Assembly (NCBI GenBank): GCA_903862425.1
Contig: CAIOYC010000014.1
Location: 1-64,000, forward strand
Source: an uncultured Caulobacterales bacterium
GTDB lineage: Bacteria; Pseudomonadota; Alphaproteobacteria; Caulobacterales; Caulobacteraceae
Direction of reading: 5' to 3'
Length of the DNA stretch: 64,000 bases
In this document: in pieces, positions 27,171 to 34,264 of the stretch
Position numbering within the stretch: the stretch's first letter is position 1
Layout: each line of letters opens with the position of its first letter
Notes under the pieces: generated by a model
Told to the model about the DNA's origin: nothing
The model's input: the letters and a program-made list of their open reading frames with translations, nothing else
Database searches by the model: none
Made by a program: the position numbers and the translations under genes

Positions 27171-28811
27171 GTGACAGGATCGACAGCCTCGGCGGCGGAA
27201 GCGGCGCGTTGGGTCGCAGACGTGGAAGGCGCTGCGCGCGCGGGCGATTTTCGCAAGGCGTCAGTCTGGGCGGATCGGGCGCTATCCCTTGGGATCAGCC
27301 ATCCGCGACTCTATCAAATCAAAGGGATAGCGCTCGACCAAGCCGGCCGCTTGGACGAATCGCTGATTGAATTCGGTCGGGCCTACGCCCTCGATACGTC
27401 CGACCCGGGCATCGCCAACGCCTTTGCCGCCGGCCTGAGACGAGCCCGTCGCTTCGTAGAAGCAGTGGCGGTCTTGCGCGGCGAAGTCGAACAGAGGCCC
27501 GACATAGTCGAAAGCTGGCTCAATCTCGGCGGGGCGTTGACGGGCGCCGGACGGCTCGACGAAGCGCGCATCGCCTACGAGCGCGCGGCCATTTTGCGGC
27601 CGGATATGGGCGAAGCGCTTGGCAAGCTGGCGGTGCTCGCCCTGCATCGTGGCGACTCGGTGGCGGGGCGCGACATGGCCGAGCGGGCCCTCGCGATCAA
27701 CCCTGACGACCCTGAGGCCCGCCGCGCGCGGATCGAAGCGACGATCGAGGCGAAGCAGCCGACCGAGGCTGAAGCGCTGGCGCGCAGCTGGCTCGCCTCG
27801 TCCAAAATAGGCGCCAATGGTCGGATGCAGGCCTATGGACTTCTGGGCGACGCGCTCGACCAGCAAGGCCGCTATGCCGAGGCCTTCACCGCCTATGGAG
27901 AGAGCAAGGCCGCCTTCGCAGCGACGAACGGGGCTGCGTTCCGAGGCCTCGATTCTACGCCCTTGGCGACATCGCTGGAGGGCATGCGCCGCGAGTTCGA
28001 CGCCCTTCCCGCCGCCTCGCCCTCTACAGCTTCTGTGATGGGCGAATCCGATGCGCCCCGTGCTCACGTCTTCCTGATGGGCTTCATGCGATCTGGGACG
28101 ACCCTGCTCGAACAGGCGCTGTCGCTGCACCCGGACGTGGTCACGCTGGAGGAGACCGAGGCGATGGCGAACGCTGGGGCGGTGCTGCTGGGCAAGCCGG
28201 GCGGGTTGCAGCAGATCGCGGCCATGGACGCGCCCACCGTGGCGCGGGCGCGCGCGCTGTACTTCCAGGCCGTGCGCGATGCGGGCGTGGAGCCCGCCGG
28301 CAAGGTGCTGATCGACAAGCTGCCCTTCAACGGCATCAAACTGCCGCTGATCGCCAAGCTCTTTCCCGACGCGCGCATCCTGTTCGCCATCCGTGACCCG
28401 CGCGACGTGGTGCTGAGTTGCTTTCAGAAGCGCCTGCAGCCGAACAGCTTCTCCTATGAGATGCGCACGCTGGAGGGCGCGGCGCGATTCTACGCCAGCT
28501 ATATGCACCTCGTGCAGGCCTATCGCGCCCGCCTGCCCCTCGCCATCCTGGATCACGGGCACGAGGCGCTGCTCGCGGACTTCGAGGGTTCGGCGCGGGA
28601 GGCCTGCGACTTCATCGGCCTCGACTTCCGCCCGCAGATGATCGCCTTCCATACAACCGCCCGGGACGGGAAGGTGATGTCCCAGACCTCGCGCCAGTTG
28701 CGCGAAGGGTTGAACACCAAGGGGCTTGGCCGCTGGCGCAAGTATGCAGCTGAAATGGCCCCGATATTGCCAATCCTCGAACCCTGGATCCGGGCTTATG
28801 GCTACGATTGA
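27171..28811 (+). CDS. TPR-sulfotransferase, copy 2
   Basis: 546 residues if GTG 27171 is used (GGGAG 8 bases upstream); ATG 27153 is six codons earlier but lacks a ribosome site. Residues 10-250 are TPR repeats (IKGIALDQAGRLDESLIEF, NLGGALTGAGRLDEARIAYERA). The sulfotransferase domain has the PAPS loop FLMGFMRSGTTLLEQ at about 301-315 and RDPRDVVLSCF at about 408-418. Domain order and motifs match copy 1, but the sequences have clearly diverged, so different acceptors are plausible. It is divergent from the TonB receptor across 285 bp that must contain both promoters. Confidence 0.87.
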   Translation: MTGSTASAAEAARWVADVEGAARAGDFRKASVWADRALSLGISHPRLYQIKGIALDQAGRLDESLIEFGRAYALDTSDPGIANAFAAGLRRARRFVEAVAVLRGEVEQRPDIVESWLNLGGALTGAGRLDEARIAYERAAILRPDMGEALGKLAVLALHRGDSVAGRDMAERALAINPDDPEARRARIEATIEAKQPTEAEALARSWLASSKIGANGRMQAYGLLGDALDQQGRYAEAFTAYGESKAAFAATNGAAFRGLDSTPLATSLEGMRREFDALPAASPSTASVMGESDAPRAHVFLMGFMRSGTTLLEQALSLHPDVVTLEETEAMANAGAVLLGKPGGLQQIAAMDAPTVARARALYFQAVRDAGVEPAGKVLIDKLPFNGIKLPLIAKLFPDARILFAIRDPRDVVLSCFQKRLQPNSFSYEMRTLEGAARFYASYMHLVQAYRARLPLAILDHGHEALLADFEGSAREACDFIGLDFRPQMIAFHTTARDGKVMSQTSRQLREGLNTKGLGRWRKYAAEMAPILPILEPWIRAYGYD

Positions 28812-28869
28812 GATACGGCGCTTGCCCGCATCGCGCCGGCGCCGCTAGGAAGGTAAGGGGACGTATGCG

Positions 28870-29424
28870 ATGAGGATGGGAGATATGACCATTCGTAACG
28901 AGCTGATCGCCGGTGTGGCCCTGTTGCTGACAGCCCTGGGCTATGGCGCGCCTGTCGTCGCGGCCGAGCCGCCGCCCGCCGAAGCCTCGGCCCTGAAAAC
29001 CATGATCGACTGTCGACGGCTGCCCACCAAGGACGCCCGCGCCGACTGTTACGACGCCGCTGTCGATGGCCTGAACAAGGCCCAGGCCGAAGGAAAGGTC
29101 GTGGTGATCGACCAGGAGAAGCTGAAGGCGGTACGCAAGCAGGCGTTCGGCTTCAACCTGCCGTCCCTTTCGGGCTTGGCGAAAGGCCTGCGCGAGGAGC
29201 CCATCAACGTCATGACGTTCAAGGTCGTCGACGCACACCAGGAGTCCGAGGATCGCTGGGTGATGGAGACCGCCGAAGGCGCTGTGTGGCGCCAGACCCA
29301 GTCGAGCGGCTTCGCCCTCACCCCCCATTCCGGCTCCAATCTCGTGATCAAGCCCGGCTTCCTCGGCGCCTTCTTCTGCACCATCGACAAGCAGGCCGCC
29401 TTCCGCTGCAAGCGGGACCGCTAG
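28870..29424 (+). CDS. Exported hypothetical protein
   Basis: 184 residues with a signal peptide (IAGVALLLTALGYGAPVVAA). The mature part has a conserved-looking DCRRLPTKDARADCYDAAVD motif (two Cys eight residues apart), then FGFNLPSL, and a beta-rich half with two more Cys (FFCTI, FRCKRDR). The C..I.D...RL.CYD pattern occurs in many small periplasmic proteobacterial proteins of unknown role. ATG 28870 has AAGGGG about 9 bases upstream; ATG 28885 is also possible. It follows the second TPR-sulfotransferase by 58 bp on the same strand and may be cotranscribed. Confidence 0.75.
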   Translation: MRMGDMTIRNELIAGVALLLTALGYGAPVVAAEPPPAEASALKTMIDCRRLPTKDARADCYDAAVDGLNKAQAEGKVVVIDQEKLKAVRKQAFGFNLPSLSGLAKGLREEPINVMTFKVVDAHQESEDRWVMETAEGAVWRQTQSSGFALTPHSGSNLVIKPGFLGAFFCTIDKQAAFRCKRDR

Positions 29425-29505
29425 GCGTTCGCGCCGACCAGTCGCCACGAGAGGCTGGCCGTATCCGATCCTGGCGTGCGAAGTTGCGCCGGAGAGAAGA
29501 GCGCC

Positions 29506-30735
29506 ATGACCGAGCTTGCCACCGAAATCACCGGGCCGCTGAAGGGCGTCCGCATCGTCGATATGACCGGCGTCGTCTTCGGGGCCTACGCCACGCAGAT
29601 GCTCGCCGACATGGGCGCCGAAGTGATCAAGGTCGAGTTCCCCGGCGGGCGGCGCGGGGCGGGCGGCGACATCATGCGCTGGGCGGGCCAGCCGCCGGAG
29701 GGGGCGCCCGCCGATCTCGGCCCCATCTTCATGTCCATCAACCGCAACAAGCGCTCGGTGCTGCTCGACCTGCGCGAACAGACGGCGCGCGCCGCCCTGA
29801 ACGCCCTGATCGCCGAGGCCGACGTGTTCGCCGCCTCCGTCCGCTATGACGGGCTGAAGCGCCTCGGGCTCGACTACGAGGCGGTGCAGACCATCCGGCC
29901 CGACATCGTCTATGTGCATGGCGCGGGCTACGGCTCCGACGGTCCCTATGCGGGAGAGCCGGCCTATGACGACCTGATCCAATCCGCTTCGGGCCTCGCC
30001 GATATCCTCAGCCACACCGACGGCGACCCCACCCCGCGCCTGATCCCCAGCCTCATCGCCGATAAGGTCTCGGGCCTGTTCATGGGCCAGGCCATCCTCG
30101 CCGCCCTGTTCCACCGCCAGCGCACCGGCGAGGGCCAGTTCGTGGAGGTGCCCATGCTGGAGTGCGTCACGAGCTTCAACCTGGTGGAGCACATGTTCGG
30201 CCATGTGTTCGAGCCGCCCACGGGACAGTGGACCTACAGCCGGGTGACCACCCCGCACCGCAAGCCGCACCCGACCAAGGACGGCTATATCGGCATCCTC
30301 CCTTACTCGGGTCTTCAGTGGGAGCAGTTCTTCGAGGTTGCGGGCTGGGGCGAGGAGATCACCCACGATCCCCGCTTCGCCACCGACGCCGCCCGCACCC
30401 AGAACATCCAGGCTCTCTACGCCCTGCTCGACCAGGCGACGGTGACCAAGACCACCCAGGAGTGGCTCGACCTACTGCGTCCCCTCTCCATTCCCGTCAT
30501 CCCCATGAACCGGATGGCGGACCTGATGCAGGATGAGCACCTGAAGGCGGTGGGCCTGTTCGAGCGCTACGATCACCCCGACGCCGGGGCCTATTACAAT
30601 GTCCGTCCGCCGGTACGTTTCTCGAAGACGCCGGCCAATATCCGCCGCCACCCGCCCAAGCTCGGCGAGCATACGGCCGAGGTGCTGGCCGAACTCGGCT
30701 TCGCCCCCGACGCCGACGTTGACAAGAAGGGCTGA
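29506..30735 (+). CDS. Family III CoA-transferase (CaiB/BaiF type)
   Basis: 409 residues. N-terminal GPLKGVRIVDMTGVVFGAYATQMLADMGAEVIKVE and NRNKRSVLLDL are family signatures. The catalytic Asp is probably Asp155 in PAYDDLIQSASG. It transfers CoA between carboxylic acids in the cytosol; the donor and acceptor are unknown. ATG 29506 follows GGAGAGAAG. An acyl-CoA dehydrogenase gene starts 5 bp after its stop, so the two form an operon that would activate an acid as its CoA thioester and then desaturate it. Confidence 0.9.
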   Translation: MTELATEITGPLKGVRIVDMTGVVFGAYATQMLADMGAEVIKVEFPGGRRGAGGDIMRWAGQPPEGAPADLGPIFMSINRNKRSVLLDLREQTARAALNALIAEADVFAASVRYDGLKRLGLDYEAVQTIRPDIVYVHGAGYGSDGPYAGEPAYDDLIQSASGLADILSHTDGDPTPRLIPSLIADKVSGLFMGQAILAALFHRQRTGEGQFVEVPMLECVTSFNLVEHMFGHVFEPPTGQWTYSRVTTPHRKPHPTKDGYIGILPYSGLQWEQFFEVAGWGEEITHDPRFATDAARTQNIQALYALLDQATVTKTTQEWLDLLRPLSIPVIPMNRMADLMQDEHLKAVGLFERYDHPDAGAYYNVRPPVRFSKTPANIRRHPPKLGEHTAEVLAELGFAPDADVDKKG

Positions 30736-30740
30736 CCCTC

Positions 30741-31922
30741 ATGCAGTTCGAACTCGCCGAGGAGCACCGCATGCTCAAGGATCTGGTCCGCCGCTTCGTG
30801 GACCAGGAGCTGATGCCGCTGGAGACCGCGGTGATGCGGCGCGATGTCGATACGGGACGCCCCGGCCTGTCCCACGAGGAGCACGCCCGCATCGACAGGG
30901 TCTCGCGGGAGATGGGTCTGTGGGGTCTCGATGCGCCGGAGGACGTCGGCGGGGTCGACCTGCCCATGGTGGCCATGGTGGGCGTCAACGAGGAGATGGG
31001 CCGCACCATCACGCCCTACACCCTGCCGCCCGACAGCCCGAACCTGCGCATGATGATGGCCACGGTGAACGAGCGCCAGCGCGAGGCCTATCTCGCCCCC
31101 TACGTGCGCGGCGAGACCATCAGCGCCATCGGCATCTCCGAGCCCGGCGCGGGAGCCGACCCCGCCGGCATGCTTACCCGCGCGGAGCGCGTCCCAGGAA
31201 AGGATGGGGGCGAGGACTGGGTGCTGAACGGGCGCAAGATCTGGATCAGCCGCGCCGAGGAGGCAGACTTCACCATCACCATGGCGATCACCGACAAGGA
31301 GAAGGGCGCGCGCGGAGGTGTGTCCGCCTTCCTGATCGACAAGGGCACGCCCGGCTTCAACGTGCTGCGACGCATCCCGATGATCGGCGGGGCCGCTACC
31401 TATGAGATCGCGCTGGAAGACTGCCGCGTCGAGGGCTGGAAACTGCTCGGGACCGAGGGCCAGGGCTTTGCACCCATGCAGCTGCGCCTCGGCACGCGGC
31501 GGATCGAGATGGCCTCGTGGTCCATCGGCATGGCCCAGCGCGCCCTAGACATGATCGTGGAGTACGCACCGCAGCGGAAGACCTTCGGCCTGCCCCTGTC
31601 CGAGCGCCAGGCGATCCAGTTCTGGGTGGCCGACGCCGCCACCCGCATCCATGCCGCCCGGCTGATGACCTATGACTGCGCCTGGAAGCTGGACCAGGGC
31701 CGCGACGTGCGGGTGGAGATCTCCATGATCAAGGCTTACGCCACGGAGATGGCCTATGAGGTGGTGGACCATGCCATGCAGACCTTCGGCGCCATGGGCA
31801 TGACCCGCGAACTGCCCCTGTCGCTGATGTCGGCCAGGTTGCGCACCATGCGCATCTATGACGGCCCGACCGAGGTGCATAAGTGGGTCGTGGCGAGGAA
31901 CCTGCTGGGCTCGAAGCGCTGA
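30741..31922 (+). CDS. Acyl-CoA dehydrogenase (ACAD10/11-like)
   Basis: 393 residues, standard length. Motifs: ISEPGAGADPAGM (FAD loop), WISRAEEADF, EYAPQRKTFGLPLSERQAIQF, and the C-terminal RIYDGPTEVHKWVVARNLL. In the last motif the position usually occupied by the catalytic Glu of YEGT carries Asp, as in the ADGPDEVH group related to ACAD10/11, which handles branched or hydroxylated acyl-CoAs. It is coupled to the upstream CoA transferase. The crotonase at 33483 could supply the next step but is separated by 1.5 kb of unrelated sequence. Confidence 0.9.
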   Translation: MQFELAEEHRMLKDLVRRFVDQELMPLETAVMRRDVDTGRPGLSHEEHARIDRVSREMGLWGLDAPEDVGGVDLPMVAMVGVNEEMGRTITPYTLPPDSPNLRMMMATVNERQREAYLAPYVRGETISAIGISEPGAGADPAGMLTRAERVPGKDGGEDWVLNGRKIWISRAEEADFTITMAITDKEKGARGGVSAFLIDKGTPGFNVLRRIPMIGGAATYEIALEDCRVEGWKLLGTEGQGFAPMQLRLGTRRIEMASWSIGMAQRALDMIVEYAPQRKTFGLPLSERQAIQFWVADAATRIHAARLMTYDCAWKLDQGRDVRVEISMIKAYATEMAYEVVDHAMQTFGAMGMTRELPLSLMSARLRTMRIYDGPTEVHKWVVARNLLGSKR

Positions 31923-31960
31923 TCCGAAGACCGTCGCGGGCTTGCAGGGGCGCGCGGCGA

Positions 31961-32692
31961 TCAGGTTTCGTCCTCTTCCGGCTCCAGCACGCAGCCCCGC
32001 GCCAGGGCCATGGCGCGGACCTGTTCATAGGTCAGGCGCGGGGTCGCGGAGGCGAAGAGTCCGGGACGGAGCGGACTGTCCACGGAGTCCGGCCGTGAGA
32101 CGATAAGCCTTTTAGAACAATGGGTTATGCCGGGAATGGGAGTCCGGGAAGAGTCCACGGACGAGTCCGCCGCGCCGGACTCCGAGGCCCCTGATTCTGA
32201 CTCCCCGGATCCTGGCGTCCCATATTCTGACGTCCCAGGTTCTGGCGTCCCAGATTCTGGCGCCATATGCGCGGCGATGCGGCGGCCCGCTTCTTCGTGG
32301 CGACTGACCTCGCCCACCGTATCGGCCCAATCCTGCTGACCCGTCTCCTGCACCGACAGGCGGCGCAGCTCGCCCACCAGCCGGGTCCAGCCCCGCGCCT
32401 CGTGCAGCCGCCCGGCCATCACAGCTTCCGAGGCGCGCGCCAGCGCCGCCTCCGCCAGATCGAAACAGGGCCGCGCTTCGGACGGGGCGGGCGGCGTGGC
32501 CTCGCCGTCAGGCGCGGGCAGAGCGGCGGCGGCATCCGCCCGCCGCCACCCGCCGGCTCGCGCCGCGGCGAAGAAGGCCGACCGGCCGATGCCGAACCGT
32601 CGGCACACGTCCGCCGCCGTATCCCCGGCCAGATAGGCCGCCCGCGCCCGTGACCAGGCCCGCTGTATGTCGTCCAAGGTGCGCTCGCTCAT
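31961..32692 (-). CDS. HTH protein with pentapeptide-repeat linker, unknown function
   Basis: 243 residues. Residues 1-55 look like a helix-turn-helix (AYLAGDTAADVCRRFGIGRSAFFAAARAGGW), reminiscent of small-terminase or homeodomain-like DNA-binding folds. Residues 75-140 are helical (AEAALARASEAVMAGRLHEARGWTRLVGELRRL). Then come about six tandem pentapeptides of the form PESGT / PEPGT / SEYGT / SESGA, and a C-terminal helix with LTYEQVRAMALARGC. I do not know the function; a DNA-binding adaptor is the simplest reading. The ribosome site is weak. The gene stands alone, with its 3' end facing the acyl-CoA dehydrogenase. Confidence 0.65.
   Translation of the reverse strand: MSERTLDDIQRAWSRARAAYLAGDTAADVCRRFGIGRSAFFAAARAGGWRRADAAAALPAPDGEATPPAPSEARPCFDLAEAALARASEAVMAGRLHEARGWTRLVGELRRLSVQETGQQDWADTVGEVSRHEEAGRRIAAHMAPESGTPEPGTSEYGTPGSGESESGASESGAADSSVDSSRTPIPGITHCSKRLIVSRPDSVDSPLRPGLFASATPRLTYEQVRAMALARGCVLEPEEDET
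32191..32265. repeat. Five tandem 15-bp repeats inside a coding region
   Basis: Five consecutive 15-mers related to CAGATTCTGGCGTCC, imperfect but in register, encode the Ser/Gly/Glu pentapeptides of the HTH protein at 31961-32692. The unit length is a multiple of three, so copy-number changes would keep the frame. Confidence 0.8.
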
Positions 32693-32916
32693 CCCAACAC
32701 ACTACCCCGCCGGACAAGGCCGGGGAGAAGATCGCCGCGAGGGCAGCGCCGGTGAGACGCATCTCATTGAATATGCGCAACCGTTTCCCTCACGACCCCG
32801 CGTTCGGCGTTGGATAGGTGTGCGGATCAACCGCCAAGGTCAGCTCACCGCAAGTCCGTCAAGCGCTGCTCACGACCCATTGCCGAAACTCGATCAGCCG
32901 GTCTTAATCGAAGGCA

Positions 32917-33279
32917 ATGCAGCCGTTCCCTCCCGCACAATCGCTCGAACGCCTTAGGGGTGACAGCATCGCGCAGGTGTGGCTCGACCCTTTCGGGGTC
33001 CGCCTGCTTTTCGAGAGCCAGTTGCAAATCTATGTCGAAGAGGGCCTGGAACACCTGGAGGCTGACGGATCACTCTGGTCCTATGAGTGTCAGTCCGAAA
33101 ATCGCCGCCCACTAGTGCTGCAACGCCTTCTCTACAGGCCAATTGAAGATGTTGAACGCCAAGATTACCGTCTGACGCTGTCATTTGGCGACGGTGTCAC
33201 GCTCTCCATTCTTGGCAGCGAGGGCCAATACGAAAGTGGTCACATCAAAACGCCAGAGGGCGCTTTTGAGGTTTTCTAG
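32917..33279 (+). CDS. Small hypothetical protein
   Basis: 120 residues, cytosolic, no signal peptide. Beta-rich with a pattern of DPFGVRLLFESQLQIYVEEGL, LTLSFGDGVTLSILG and YESGHIKTPEG, resembling the loosely defined DUF6188-type proteins, which have no assigned role. Base composition toward its 3' end is less GC-rich than its neighbours, suggesting recent acquisition. The 224 bp upstream (32693-32916) hold no gene that I can support. The tRNA-like relic follows 52 bp after its stop. Confidence 0.6.
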   Translation: MQPFPPAQSLERLRGDSIAQVWLDPFGVRLLFESQLQIYVEEGLEHLEADGSLWSYECQSENRRPLVLQRLLYRPIEDVERQDYRLTLSFGDGVTLSILGSEGQYESGHIKTPEGAFEVF

Positions 33280-33331
33280 GACGGCAATTGCCAGCCTTTT
33301 CGACTCTCCGAGCGTCGGCTGCATGCGGACC

Positions 33332-33406
33332 GTTAGCGTGGGGGAATTGGTCGACGCCGGGTCTCCCCCGCCCCCACGGGTGCAGGTTCAATCCCTGTCG
33401 CTGACA
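33332..33406 (+). pseudogene. tRNA-like relic: acceptor and T arms intact, anticodon arm degenerate
   Basis: Positions 33332-33338 (GTTAGCG) pair over seven bases with 33399-33405 (CGCTGAC), one G-U included. Directly abutting is a 5-bp T stem, GCAGG / CCTGT, enclosing the canonical loop TTCAATC, and a discriminator A follows at 33406. After the acceptor come TG and a D arm resembling class II (Leu-type) tRNAs, GGAATTGGTCGACG. The 24 bases between D and T arms (CGGGTCTCCCCC...) form no normal anticodon stem-loop, and no CCA is encoded. I read it as a decayed tRNA gene; an alternative is a non-tRNA RNA, since CGTGGGGG / CCCCCACG can also pair. Confidence 0.4.
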
Positions 33407-33482
33407 ACGACTACTTTCCACCCATAGCTGACCCGCCCGCCGTCTGCTGCTAAGCAACGCGGCGAACTGCGGTGGAGGGTGC

Positions 33483-34250
33483 ATGAGCGAGATCGCGCTG
33501 GAGCGGGACGGGCATGTGGCCGTCCTCACCATCGACCGGCCGCCCAACAACCAGGTCAATGTCGAGCTGATCGCCGCTATCGCCGAGGCGCTGGAGGGGC
33601 TGGACGCCGACCGCGACTGCCGCGCCGTGGTGCTGGCCAGTGCGGGCAAGGTGTTCTGCGGCGGGGCGGACCTGTCGCCCGCCGGGCCGGACGGCGGTAG
33701 GCCCGGCAGCATGGCGGGCGACCTCTACAAACAGGCCGAGCGGTTGTTCCGCACCAGCAAGCCCATCGTGGCGGCGGTACAGGGTGCAGCCGTGGGGGCG
33801 GGGCTAGGCCTGGCCCTGGCGGCCGACTTCCGCGTGGCGGCGCCCGAGGCGCGCTTCGCCGCCAACTTCGCCAAGCTGGGTTTCCATTCGGGCTTCGGCA
33901 TCTCCCTCACCCTGCCGCGGCTGATCGGGCTGCAGAAGGCGAGCCTGATGCTGCAGACCGGACGGCGCGTCACCGGCGAGGAAGCCCTGGCCATGGGACT
34001 GGCCGACCAGCTCGCCCCCTTCGCCGAGGTGCGCGACGCGGCCCTGGCCCTGGCGCACGAGATCGCCGCCAATGCGCCCCTGGCCGTACAGTCCATGCGC
34101 GCCACCCTGCGCGCGGGTCTCGCCGATGCCGTGCAAGACCAGCTGGCGCACGAGCTCGAACAGCAGACGATCCAGCGCCGGACCGCCGACTTCGCCGAGG
34201 GTGTGCGCGCCGTGGCCGAGCGTCGGCCTGGGAACTTCGGCGGCGTCTAG
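33483..34250 (+). CDS. Enoyl-CoA hydratase/isomerase (crotonase) family protein
   Basis: 255 residues. Family motifs: LTIDRPPNNQVNVELI, VVLASAGKVFCGGADL (CoA pocket and oxyanion hole), IVAAVQGAAVGAGLGLALAADFRVA. The usual first catalytic Glu (FPE...LGI) is replaced here by FAANFAKLGF, and the second (PE/PDGG) by HSGFGIS, so neither standard hydratase Glu is present. It may be an isomerase, thioesterase or other crotonase variant, or inactive as a hydratase. The start ATG follows a GGAGGG-type site. The next gene, an MFS transporter, starts 14 bp after its stop. Confidence 0.85.
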   Translation: MSEIALERDGHVAVLTIDRPPNNQVNVELIAAIAEALEGLDADRDCRAVVLASAGKVFCGGADLSPAGPDGGRPGSMAGDLYKQAERLFRTSKPIVAAVQGAAVGAGLGLALAADFRVAAPEARFAANFAKLGFHSGFGISLTLPRLIGLQKASLMLQTGRRVTGEEALAMGLADQLAPFAEVRDAALALAHEIAANAPLAVQSMRATLRAGLADAVQDQLAHELEQQTIQRRTADFAEGVRAVAERRPGNFGGV

Positions 34251-34264
34251 CCGCTGGCTTGGCC

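Noticed and set aside
28612-30366. A 584-residue minus-strand open frame opposite the CoA transferase
   Set aside because: It runs antisense across three real genes and has shadow-type composition.
32127-32339. A small acidic plus-strand protein with PDSG repeats
   Set aside because: Its repeats are the reverse reading of the pentapeptide repeats in the minus-strand HTH gene; there is no ribosome site.
33332-33406. A functional tRNA-Leu
   Set aside because: Acceptor, D and T arms look right, but no anticodon stem-loop with T33 can be drawn and the variable arm is missing.
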